NCBI GenBank assembly: GCA_002238785.1
Contig: MPNA01000002.1
Location: forward strand, 62,001-126,000
Direction: 5' to 3'
Length of the DNA stretch: 64,000 nt
DNA from: a bacterium OM1 bin76
Lineage (GTDB): Bacteria; Actinomycetota; Acidimicrobiia; Spongiisociales; ZC4RG35
The position numbers were made by a program, and so were the translations under genes. Within the stretch, counting starts at the first letter, position 1, and each line of letters starts with the position of its first letter. Below the pieces are notes generated by a model. It worked only from the letters and a program-made list of their open reading frames with translations, did not search any database and was not told where the DNA came from. Below, piece by piece: positions 41,690 through 49,707 of the stretch.

Positions 41690-44197
41690 ATGACGTTAGA
41701 TAGAGACAGAGGTAAAGGTGGGGGCCGCTGCGGCCCGAGGGCAGGGCTTGGGGTGGCAAACCGGCCGATCATCGGCGCGTCCCGACGACGCGGCGCTCTG
41801 TTCGTGCTCATGTTCACGCTGTTGCTGGCCCCGGGCGGGGCGCAGTTGTCCAAAGCGCAGGAGCAAGGGCCTACCACGCTCCATTTGAGCGTGGTATCGC
41901 CCTTCATCGAGGGCGTCGCTCCCAACAAGCTCAAGGTGACCGCCTGGATGGACAAGCCGGCGCCGTCGGGCGGGACGGTGGTCACACTGTCCGTCGGCGA
42001 TGCGTCGACAGCCACCGCCGGAACGGATTTCATCCTGCCGGATGCCTTCACCATTGCAGCGGGCCAGAGGCGCTCCGCCACGGATCTCGTTGTCGTCAAT
42101 GACGAGGTTGCTGAGTCCACGGAGAGGCTTGTTCTCGATGCGACCAGCTCCAATCCGTCGTTGACGGCCCCCTCCGTCGGCATCAACATCTACGACGACG
42201 ACCGATCCGACTTCGGTTTGATTGTGACTCCAAAGAACCTGTCGGTGGACGAGGGCGCCACCGGCACCTACAAGGTGGCGCTGGCCGGCAAGCCCACCGA
42301 GGACGTGACGGTCACGCCGACGAGTGGGACGCCGGTGGCGGCCACGGTGAGCGGTGCCCTGGTATTCAACGCCTCCAATTGGAAGACGGCGCAGCTAGTG
42401 ACCGTGACCGGCGTTGCGGACTCCGACCTGATCAACGGGCTGTCGATAATCAGCCACACGGTCACCAGTTCGGACACCAATTACGGGACCGGCAAGACGT
42501 TCGCCCCACCTCCGGTGGTGGTCACGGTGATCGAGAACATTCCCACCAGGCTCGAACTGAGCGTGCTGCCCATCGCCTCTGAGAACGCCGACGACCTCAG
42601 TCTCGAGGTTACCGCCCGAGTGGACAGGCCGGCGCCGTCGGGCGGGACGGTGGTCACCCTGGTCTCTGGATTCAGGTCCACAGCCGCGGCCGGATCCGAT
42701 TTCATCCTGCCGGCCCCGTTCACCATCCCGGAAGGCGATACCAGCGCCACCGCCGAACTCACCATCATCGATGACAATCTGGTCGAGGACGCCGAGGAGA
42801 TCGAACTCTACACCCACAGCTCCAATCCGTCGTTGGCGGCGCGCCCCACCGGCCTCACCCTCTACGACGACGACAATGCCGGCCTGAAGGTGATTCCGAC
42901 AGTGCTGTCGGTCCACGAGGGCGCCACCGGCACTTACAAGGTGGCGCTGACCAGCGAGCCCACTGCCGAGGTGACGGTCACGCCGACGAGTGGGAGGCCG
43001 GCGGCGGCCACGGTGAGCGGTGCGCTGGTATTCAGCCCCTCCAACTGGGAGGTGGCGCAGCCGGTGACCGTGACCGGCGTCCAGGACGCCGACGCGGATG
43101 ACGCCGACTCGATCATCAGCCACACCGTCAGCAGTTCGGACCCCGACTACGGCACCTCCCGGGCATTCACCCCGCCCTCGGTGGCAGTCACCGTGGACGA
43201 CGACGAACTGTCCGGTGACGCCTCCCTGAAAACCCTGAGGCTGTCGGCGGGGGTGCTGTCCCCGCGCTTCGCCGCCGCCACCACGCGTTATAGAGCGAGG
43301 GTGTCGAACAGCGTCGCCGACCTGATGGTCACCCCCACCGTAAACAACCTCGGCGCCACCGCCATGGTGAACGGCGCAACCGTTGACAGCGGCACGCCGA
43401 GCGGCGCGGTGGCTTTGTCGTTGGGCGACAATGTCATAGAGGTCACGGTGACCGCCGAGGACGGTACCGCCAGGACCTACACGGTGACCGTGACGCGGGC
43501 AGCCGTTCCTCCTCCACCGCCTCCTCCGCCGCCGCCTCCTCCTCCTCCGCCGCCGCCTCCTCCGCCGCCTCCTCCTCCTCCTCCTCCACCACCACCCCCG
43601 GATGACGAGCCGACCGTGGCCGTCGGGTCGGTGTTCGCCGATCTGGCGGAAGCCGGTGTGCTGGCCGGGGACGTGGAAGCCCTGGCCGCGGCCGGGGTGT
43701 TCGAGGGCACCGAATGCGAGCCCGGCAGGTTCTGTCCGGATCAGCCGACAACGCGTAGGGTGATGGCGGTGTGGCTGGTGCGGATAGTGGACGGCGGCGA
43801 CCCGCCGGAGACCGCTCCCGCCCCCTTCGAAGACGTGGACCCCGATCTGTGGTGGGCCGAGCATGTGAACCGGTTGGCGGAGCTCGGCATCACCCGTGGC
43901 TGCGGGGTGGCGCCTGCTCGGTTCTGTCCCGACCGGCCGGTGACCCGCCGGCAGATGGCGGCGTTCCTCAATCGGGCCTTCGATCTGGCGCCCGCGCCCG
44001 CGGCGGGTTTCGTCGACACCGAGAACAGTTTCGCAGCCGCCGACATCGACGTTCTCTACGCTTCGGGAATCACCAGAGGCTGCGAGGCGAATCCGCTGCG
44101 CTTCTGTCCTGACCTGCCCACCACCCGCGCGCAGATGGCGGCGTTCCTCAATCGGGCCCGTTTCTTCAGTCCATCACAGTACCCCGTCCCCTCATGA
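41690..44197 (+). CDS. secreted Calx-beta / poly-proline / S-layer-like repeat protein
   Basis: The 835-residue product has a long basic N-region followed by a hydrophobic signal core (GALFVLMFTLLLAPGGA). A duplicated module follows: Calx-beta-like strand patterns with SGGTVVTL, TDFILP and VAESTE/VEDAEE, each paired with a domain containing DEGATGTYKVAL or HEGATGTYKVAL and TVTPTSG. A cadherin-like beta-sandwich domain (SGDASLKTLRLSAG to TYTVTVTRA) comes next. Then about 31 consecutive prolines, and three S-layer-homology-like repeats with FCPD and TR-x-QMAAFLNRA. It is probably an extracellular adhesin or structural protein held at the cell surface through the C-terminal repeats. The ATG at 41690 has AAGG upstream. 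Confidence 0.82.
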   Translation: MTLDRDRGKGGGRCGPRAGLGVANRPIIGASRRRGALFVLMFTLLLAPGGAQLSKAQEQGPTTLHLSVVSPFIEGVAPNKLKVTAWMDKPAPSGGTVVTLSVGDASTATAGTDFILPDAFTIAAGQRRSATDLVVVNDEVAESTERLVLDATSSNPSLTAPSVGINIYDDDRSDFGLIVTPKNLSVDEGATGTYKVALAGKPTEDVTVTPTSGTPVAATVSGALVFNASNWKTAQLVTVTGVADSDLINGLSIISHTVTSSDTNYGTGKTFAPPPVVVTVIENIPTRLELSVLPIASENADDLSLEVTARVDRPAPSGGTVVTLVSGFRSTAAAGSDFILPAPFTIPEGDTSATAELTIIDDNLVEDAEEIELYTHSSNPSLAARPTGLTLYDDDNAGLKVIPTVLSVHEGATGTYKVALTSEPTAEVTVTPTSGRPAAATVSGALVFSPSNWEVAQPVTVTGVQDADADDADSIISHTVSSSDPDYGTSRAFTPPSVAVTVDDDELSGDASLKTLRLSAGVLSPRFAAATTRYRARVSNSVADLMVTPTVNNLGATAMVNGATVDSGTPSGAVALSLGDNVIEVTVTAEDGTARTYTVTVTRAAVPPPPPPPPPPPPPPPPPPPPPPPPPPPPPPPDDEPTVAVGSVFADLAEAGVLAGDVEALAAAGVFEGTECEPGRFCPDQPTTRRVMAVWLVRIVDGGDPPETAPAPFEDVDPDLWWAEHVNRLAELGITRGCGVAPARFCPDRPVTRRQMAAFLNRAFDLAPAPAAGFVDTENSFAAADIDVLYASGITRGCEANPLRFCPDLPTTRAQMAAFLNRARFFSPSQYPVPS
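43508..43600 (+). repeat. CCN microsatellite encoding about 31 prolines
   Basis: An uninterrupted run of 31 proline codons (CCT, CCG and CCA mixed) lies between the beta-sandwich domain and the S-layer-like repeats. It should form a stiff polyproline-II spacer. The simple-sequence DNA is prone to length change, and long proline runs usually need EF-P during translation. Confidence 0.9.
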
Positions 44198-44206
44198 CGG
44201 GACGGG
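44183..44206 (+). terminator. hairpin at the end of the surface-protein gene
   Basis: CCCGTCCC (44183-44190) pairs with GGGACGGG (44199-44206) over an eight-base loop that includes the TGA stop. No T-tract follows, so intrinsic termination would be weak. Confidence 0.4.
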
Positions 44207-44523
44207 AGTCGGCGGTCGACCGCCCCTCGTCCACATTGTCGTCGACCATCGTCATCTGCGGGATGCAGGCGACCACCGGCCCGAATCCACCAACAGCCAC
44301 CACCGGACGCGCCCCAGACCCGACACCGGGTCAACCCGACCCCCTTGGACCGGCAACGGAGGGACTGTTTGGGTCATGCCCTCTGCCGACGAACGGAATC
44401 ACCACAGGATGGCGTCGTCTCGGCGCGCCATCCAAGACCGCACGGGCGGTATGATTCGAGCGCCGTCGCAGGACGCCGGCACCACGGTCCGGGGGTTGCG
44501 GCGGCTTCCGGAAAGGAGTTCCC
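44198..44523. other. intergenic region, no gene seen
   Basis: These 326 bases lie between the surface-protein stop and the amidohydrolase start. Open frames are short or antisense extensions of neighbours. A TATGAT at 44450-44455 could be a -10 box for the amidohydrolase gene, but no -35 is evident. Confidence 0.4.
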
Positions 44524-45393
44524 ATGACGGTGGTTGATGCCCACCTCCATCTGTTCGAATCGATTTCCGAGCAATTCCCCCGTGATGTGTTCCCGGGTCT
44601 GACCCCACCGGAGCGGCGGGCGCCGATGGACGAGTACTTCGGCTACATGGAGCGGGCAGGAGTGGACAAGGCGGTCATCGTGTCGATCTCGCATCATGAT
44701 GAATACGTGCGGGACGTGGTGGCCACCCGGCCGGACCTGTTTGCCATCGTCGGAGTGCAGGATGTCTCCGCTACTGATCAACTGGCCAACTATCGGGAGC
44801 GGCGCCAGGCCACCCCGTTCCAGGGGTTCCGTCTCTTCAGCCTCGATCCCGACCCCACCCAACCTGCCGACCGGATCGAGATGTTTCCTGTCTTGGAGCA
44901 GATGGCCGACGACGGAGTGAAGCTGTGGTTCTACGCAACAGAAGAGCAGGTCTTGTTGCTGGACCGGGTGCTGGATCACCTTCCCGAACTGACCGTGGTC
45001 ATCAACCACCTGGGGTTCTGCCCCAGCATCTGGGATGAGATCAGGGCGGACGAATGGGGCCGACCCCGGTTCAGCCTGGCTCTTCCTCCCAAGTCCCTTC
45101 AGACCATCGAGGTGATTGCCGCCCGTCCCAACGTGTACGTCCACCTGTCCGGACAGTATGCCTTCACCCATGAGCCTTATCCACATCCCGATCTGCAGTC
45201 CACCGTCGACGCCATCCATGGAATGTTCGGGGCGGAACGGATGCTGTGGGCTTCCGACTATCCCTGGATCGCGGTTGAGCCCGGGTATCCGGAACAGTTG
45301 GCGCTGGTTGATCATTACCTGCCCGACCTGTCTGCGGCAGACCGGGATGCCATAAGAGGTGGGAATGCCATGCGACTGTTCGACTTCTCCTAG
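44524..45393 (+). CDS. amidohydrolase-2 family metal-dependent hydrolase
   Basis: The 289-residue TIM-barrel protein has the metal-binding DAHLHLF at the N-terminus, an internal NHLGF histidine and the C-terminal ASDYPW aspartate. These features fit amidohydrolase-2 members such as the 2-pyrone-4,6-dicarboxylate lactonase/ACMSD-like group. Members hydrolyse lactones or decarboxylate cyclic acids; the substrate is not evident. An AAAGGAG lies six bases before the ATG. The cupin gene follows after 15 bases, so the two are probably one transcript. Confidence 0.85.
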   Translation: MTVVDAHLHLFESISEQFPRDVFPGLTPPERRAPMDEYFGYMERAGVDKAVIVSISHHDEYVRDVVATRPDLFAIVGVQDVSATDQLANYRERRQATPFQGFRLFSLDPDPTQPADRIEMFPVLEQMADDGVKLWFYATEEQVLLLDRVLDHLPELTVVINHLGFCPSIWDEIRADEWGRPRFSLALPPKSLQTIEVIAARPNVYVHLSGQYAFTHEPYPHPDLQSTVDAIHGMFGAERMLWASDYPWIAVEPGYPEQLALVDHYLPDLSAADRDAIRGGNAMRLFDFS

Positions 45394-45408
45394 GAGCCTT
45401 TCAGGAGA

Positions 45409-46197
45409 GTGGACGACCCCGGCGTAGCCGATCGACGCTTTCAACCGATCACGCTCCCCAGCCCGCGGAGCTTTCCCTCCCGCCCGATGACCATTTACGG
45501 TTTGGAGGGCCGGCCCGCCACGTGGATCCTGAGCCGAGACGGTTCGGGACCCTCCACCAGGCTCCTGGAAGTACCTGCGGGGTGGGGGACCGGGCGGGCA
45601 GGCTCGTTCACCGGCGATGTTGAGTTGTTCGTGCTATCGGGACTGGTAGAAGCTGACGGCCACCTGCTCGGCCCCCACACCCTGTGGGGCGCCCGGGCAG
45701 GAACCACAGTCAAGGGTTTGGGAAGCAGCCAGGGCGCCTCTCTGCTGCTCTTTGCAGGGGCGCCCCTGAGATTCATGCCGGGGAAGGGCGAAGACGAAGC
45801 GGACCGGCCCGGGCCGGTGTCCGCGGGAGAGCGGGAGTGGATGCAGATGCCTGGAGCACCCCCCAATTCCCGGCAACGCCAGTTGGGTCGGTCGCTGCGT
45901 GGTGGGTCTTTCTGGCAGACCGCGGCGGTCGACCTGCGATTGGACCATTGGTACGCGGATGATGAACCCACCGAGGTGTTCGTCCTGGAGGGAACCTGGC
46001 AACAGGCTTCCCAACTCAGGGAGGGTCGGCAGGTCGCGGAGCTAGCAAAGGAAGGCTACTTCTTCAGGCCGACCGGGGTGTGGCACGGTGGAGACCTGAC
46101 CGGTACTCCCACCGTGGCAATGCTGCTGGTCCGAGCATCTGTGGAGCCGGCCCAGCGGGCCGCGGCCCCCGGTGACTACCCCTCCCGCCTGCGTTGA
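45409..46197 (+). CDS. cupin-fold protein (bicupin, DUF4437-like)
   Basis: The 262-residue product has two beta-barrel halves. The first shows VELFVLSGLVEADGHLLGPHTLWGA (turn around GHLLGPHT), the second DHWYADDEPTEVFVLEGTW and GYFFRPTGVWHGG, typical of cupin motifs 1 and 2 with a reduced set of metal ligands. The function is not assigned; such proteins often act with the hydrolase encoded upstream. The GTG start at 45409 lies behind TAGGAG; an ATG at 45487 is a shorter alternative with no Shine-Dalgarno. Confidence 0.65.
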   Translation: MDDPGVADRRFQPITLPSPRSFPSRPMTIYGLEGRPATWILSRDGSGPSTRLLEVPAGWGTGRAGSFTGDVELFVLSGLVEADGHLLGPHTLWGARAGTTVKGLGSSQGASLLLFAGAPLRFMPGKGEDEADRPGPVSAGEREWMQMPGAPPNSRQRQLGRSLRGGSFWQTAAVDLRLDHWYADDEPTEVFVLEGTWQQASQLREGRQVAELAKEGYFFRPTGVWHGGDLTGTPTVAMLLVRASVEPAQRAAAPGDYPSRLR

Positions 46198-46378
46198 GCC
46201 TCGACTTCGATGCGGACACTCTCGGACGATGCTTCCTCCCACTTCTCGCTTTTCGGGAGCGTGGTTGCTGAAGTCGAGTTGGGCACAGCGAGCGAGTTGG
46301 AGCCGTCGAATATATAATTCCGGTTAGCCCTGAGTCTGTTGTCCACGACTTCCGGAGGGCCGAGTCCAGGAGGACCAC

Positions 46379-47101
46379 ATGAGAATTCGCTACATAGAAC
46401 CCATAGGGAGTGACCTCCACTCCAAGCGCATGTTGACCATCCTCGAGAAGCATGCCTCAAGCGGGGTGTCCATCGAGGTGCGTCACTTGGAACTACCTCC
46501 GGAACTCACCGGACCGATGCTTCCCCTCGAGCCCCTTTACATAAACGAACTGATCTCCGAGGTCCTCGGGGCCGAACGCGACGGCGCTGACGCCGCCATC
46601 ATCGGATGCTGCGCAGATCCAGCCTTGATGGAAGCGCAGGAATGCGTCAAGATCCCGGTTATCGGTCCGCTGCAGGCGGCGGTGGCATTGGCGGCCGCCC
46701 GGGGCGCCAAGGTCGGCATGCTGTCCCCCGATGAGCACGGCAGGCGCAGGATCGCCAACATAACCCATCGCCTGCTGCGAGCCTACGGGCTCTCGGGAGC
46801 CTTCACTGATGTCACGTTCGTGCCTTTGCATGTGGAAGGCGAAGCCTCGCTGGTTGGCAACACCGAGGTCAGCGCGGAGATAGTCGAGGAACAGTTTCGA
46901 CGCCAACTCCACACCGAAGGCGTGGCTGCCGCCCGGTCCATGATTGAAAAGGAACATGTGGAGGCCATCTTCTTTGGATGCACGCTGTGGGGAGGCCTGG
47001 TCTGGGAGGTTGCCGACCAGATCGATGCGTTCTGCATCGATCCGGTGGTCGCATCCCTCCATATGGCCGAGGCACAGGTCCGGACCTCCCGTCTGTCCTG
47101 A
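46379..47101 (+). CDS. Asp/Glu/hydantoin racemase family protein
   Basis: The 240-residue product has the two-cysteine racemase architecture: one nucleophile in IIGCCADP (about residues 75-82) and the second in FFGCTLWGG (about 200-208), with PVIGPLQAAVALAA between. Family members include hydantoin racemase, aspartate/glutamate racemases and maleate isomerase. The AGGAGG eight bases before the ATG is strong. With the amidohydrolase and cupin upstream it may form a small catabolic group, but a 181-base gap containing a TATATAAT box (46311-46318) suggests its own promoter. Confidence 0.82.
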   Translation: MRIRYIEPIGSDLHSKRMLTILEKHASSGVSIEVRHLELPPELTGPMLPLEPLYINELISEVLGAERDGADAAIIGCCADPALMEAQECVKIPVIGPLQAAVALAAARGAKVGMLSPDEHGRRRIANITHRLLRAYGLSGAFTDVTFVPLHVEGEASLVGNTEVSAEIVEEQFRRQLHTEGVAAARSMIEKEHVEAIFFGCTLWGGLVWEVADQIDAFCIDPVVASLHMAEAQVRTSRLS

Positions 47102-47252
47102 CTGAGCACCGCAGGATCCGTCCCTCTGCGATTCTCTCCCGGCGAGTCCCGCGGGAGGCTATCGATGTGACCATCAGGACCAGTCCGCCTCTCAAAGCGG
47201 AAGCCGAACACCTTGTAAACCAGCATCGGGGTGACTAACCGTGGCGTGTCTT

Positions 47253-47290
47253 TCGCCGGAGTAGAGACGTTTTTGCATAGTCTCCGGCGA
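47253..47290. repeat. perfect 9-bp inverted repeat before the ABC export operon
   Basis: TCGCCGGAG (47253-47261) and CTCCGGCGA (47282-47290) flank a 20-base AT-richer loop that contains TTTTT. It lies about 65 bases upstream of the ABC ATPase start. It may be the racemase terminator or an operator/attenuator of the ABC genes. Confidence 0.4.
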
Positions 47291-47353
47291 TCCGTAGCCT
47301 TCAAATCTTGGTAGCCATTTGACCCTCCCGAGCTGAGTTGGACGCAAAGAAGT

Positions 47354-48355
47354 ATGGACAATGTAATAGAAGCCTCCGGCTTGGTCAAGCGGTATGGCGA
47401 GGTGGTGGCCCTGGACGGGCTGGATCTGTCCGTGGAAGAGGGGTCCGTCTTCGGACTGCTGGGCCCCAACGGGGCCGGCAAGACAACCGCAGTCTCCATC
47501 CTGGCCACCTTGCTGATTCCCGATTCGGGATCGGCCCGGGTAGCGGGGGCCGACGTTCTAAAGGAGCCCGCCAAGGTTCGGGAGCGGATCGGTCTCTCCG
47601 GCCAGTATGCGGCCTTGGACGAGCACCTTACCGGATTCGAAAACCTGGACATGATCGGACGCCTCTACCGATTGGGAAGGTCCAAGGCCCGGGACCGGGC
47701 CGCAGAGTTGTTGGAGGTCTTCGATTTGACTGGCGCCGGCAACCGGCCGGTCAAGACCTATTCGGGGGGAATGCGCCGCCGACTTGATCTGGCGGGGGCC
47801 TTGGTGGCGTCTCCGCCCATTCTGTTCCTGGATGAGCCGACCACCGGCCTGGATCCCCGCAGCCGCATTGACCTGTGGGGGGTGATCCGCGAACTGGTGG
47901 CTCGCGGATCCACGCTGCTGCTGACCACCCAGTACCTGGAGGAAGCCGACCATCTCGCCGACCGCATCATGGTGATCGACCAGGGCCGGGACATTGCCCA
48001 GGGAACCCCTGACGAACTGAAGAACCTGGTGGGAGGCGAACGGATCGAGGTGACCGTCACCTCTGTTGATGATCTGTCCAGAACCGAGGAGGTCATGGAG
48101 GGTTTCGCGGTGGGTGATCTGGCATCGGAGCGCCGCAACCGAAGGGTGACCGTCCCCATTTCGGGTGGCGCGGCGGTACTGACCCGGGCTCTCCGCGCCC
48201 TGGACGCCGCCGGTATCGATTTGAATGACGTGGGACTGCGCCGGCCGACTCTCAACGATGTGTTCCTGACGCTGACCGGCCACGCGGCCGAACCGAACAA
48301 GAATGGCGGGACCTCTGGAGGGAAGCCGAGCAGTCGGAAGAAGGCGAAGAGATGA
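47354..48355 (+). CDS. DrrA-type ABC exporter ATP-binding protein
   Basis: The 333-residue product has Walker A GPNGAGKTT, the signature YSGGMRRRLDLAGAL, Walker B ILFLDEPTTGLDP and the switch glutamine/His region (LLTTQYLEEAD). The TTQ in place of TTH, and the C-terminal DUF4162-like extension (about 220-310), are typical of daunorubicin-resistance DrrA proteins. The tail is Lys/Ser-rich. It pairs with the ABC-2 permease encoded next (ATGA overlap). Natural substrates of such exporters include lipids as well as drugs, so resistance is only one possibility. Confidence 0.9.
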   Translation: MDNVIEASGLVKRYGEVVALDGLDLSVEEGSVFGLLGPNGAGKTTAVSILATLLIPDSGSARVAGADVLKEPAKVRERIGLSGQYAALDEHLTGFENLDMIGRLYRLGRSKARDRAAELLEVFDLTGAGNRPVKTYSGGMRRRLDLAGALVASPPILFLDEPTTGLDPRSRIDLWGVIRELVARGSTLLLTTQYLEEADHLADRIMVIDQGRDIAQGTPDELKNLVGGERIEVTVTSVDDLSRTEEVMEGFAVGDLASERRNRRVTVPISGGAAVLTRALRALDAAGIDLNDVGLRRPTLNDVFLTLTGHAAEPNKNGGTSGGKPSSRKKAKR

Positions 48356-49158
48356 GAGGCATCGTCCATCTGTTCGCCGATTCGGTGGTTATCGCCAAAC
48401 GGAATGTCATCAAGATCAAGCGGGTGCCCGAGGTGCTGGTCTTCGTGTTGCTGTCCCCGATCATGTTCGTACTGCTGTTCGCCTACGTATTCGGAGGCTC
48501 CATCAACATCCCCGGCGGCTCCTACCGGGAGTTCCTGATCGCTGGCATCTTTGCCCAGACAGTGGTGTTCGGGTCCACGTTCACCGGTGTTGGCATTGCC
48601 GAGGACATACAGAAGGGGATCATCGATCGATTCCGATCGCTGCCCATGTCCCAGGCGGCCGTGCTGGTCGGAAGGACGGCCAGCGACATGGTGTACAACC
48701 TGCTGAGTCTGCTGATCATGGGTTTGACCGGCCTGGTGGTGGGATGGCGCATCAACAGCAGCCTGTGGGAGGGCGTGGTGGGCTTCGGGCTCTTGCTTGC
48801 CTTCGCCTATGCGTTCTCGTGGGTCATGGCGTTTGTGGGTCTGCTGGTACCCAGCGTCGAGGTGATCAACAACGCTAGCTTCATGGTGATATTTCCGCTC
48901 ACCTTTATCGCCAATACGTTCGTTCCGTCGGAGAACCTGCCCGGCGTGCTGCGGGCCTTCGCAGAGTGGAATCCCATCTCCGCTCTCACCCAGGCGGTAC
49001 GGGATCTATTCGGGAACATCCCATCAAGCGCTCCCGACCCCACGGTGTGGCCACTTCAGAATCCCGTGATCTACACACTGATCTGGGCTGCTGTGATCAT
49101 CACCATCTTTGCCCCCCTGGCGGTCCTCCGTTACCAGAAAGCTGTGAAGCAAGGCTGA
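48352..49158 (+). CDS. ABC-2 type exporter permease (DrrB-like)
   Basis: The 268-residue product has six hydrophobic helices, with an N-terminal segment DSVVIAKRNVIKIKRVPEVL and the ABC-2 signature around FIANTFVPSENLPGVLRAFAEWNPIS (key residues NTFVP and WNP), as in DrrB. It should form the membrane half of the exporter whose ATPase is encoded upstream. Start overlap with the ATPase gene implies coupled translation. The operon appears to end here. Confidence 0.9.
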   Translation: MRGIVHLFADSVVIAKRNVIKIKRVPEVLVFVLLSPIMFVLLFAYVFGGSINIPGGSYREFLIAGIFAQTVVFGSTFTGVGIAEDIQKGIIDRFRSLPMSQAAVLVGRTASDMVYNLLSLLIMGLTGLVVGWRINSSLWEGVVGFGLLLAFAYAFSWVMAFVGLLVPSVEVINNASFMVIFPLTFIANTFVPSENLPGVLRAFAEWNPISALTQAVRDLFGNIPSSAPDPTVWPLQNPVIYTLIWAAVIITIFAPLAVLRYQKAVKQG

Positions 49159-49707
49159 CCGAAAGCCTCTGACAACCCTGTCAGGGCATCTCTTCGATCT
49201 GGCACTTTCCGCAAGTCCCGATACCTTGATGTTCCGTTTGGAAGACTGGCGATGAATCTGCGATCAATGGCGCGGCGGGGGCTGCACCACCGGTTGGACG
49301 CAGGGCATGGACAAAGGCAGCCCGACCGGCGGAGTGTCATCTTGGTATATCCCTTCTGAATCGCGAAAACACCTTGAGATTGGTCGGCACATGGCCTTGC
49401 ATTTGTCACAGCCGCAAGTCATATTGGAATAGTCCAAACATCGCGGGACGGTTCCGGGCCGCCGGCGATCATCAACTCGCCCCAAGGGCCCCAGATGCGA
49501 GTCCTCACGAGGCGAGTGTCAGCCAAAGACTGGTTTCGGTCGGGTCGCCCGCGGCTACCCGAGATTCTTGGACGGCGGAACGGTGGAGGCGGGTCGGGTG
49601 GGAATCCCGAATCAGGGTTAATCGGATGTGGGGGCGGCGCCCCAAGTGATGGGTCACACATCGGGAACTTGGCAGGTCTTCGGTCCGTCGTGGCGGGTCG
49701 CTTGGTA
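49159..49707. other. 549-base intergenic region with one small Cys-rich open frame
   Basis: No established gene is visible between the ABC permease (plus) and the aminotransferase (minus). On the minus strand 49264-49422 could encode 52 residues beginning MTCGCDKCKAMCR, a Cys pattern like the start of YkgJ-type cysteine-cluster proteins, but it soon becomes Pro-rich and ends. No Shine-Dalgarno precedes it. It may be a relic. Other frames are shadows. Confidence 0.35.

Noticed and set aside
41374-42189. N-terminal extension of the metalloprotease frame
   Set aside because: It lies antisense to the surface-protein gene, lacks homology, and the signal-anchor begins at the ATG at 41373.
42395-43864. 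489-codon antisense frame in the surface-protein gene
   Set aside because: It is a compositional shadow (runs of Arg opposite the proline codons) of a well-supported secreted repeat protein.
44374-45444. 356-codon antisense frame over the amidohydrolase gene
   Set aside because: No recognisable domain; the plus strand carries a complete amidohydrolase with a strong Shine-Dalgarno.
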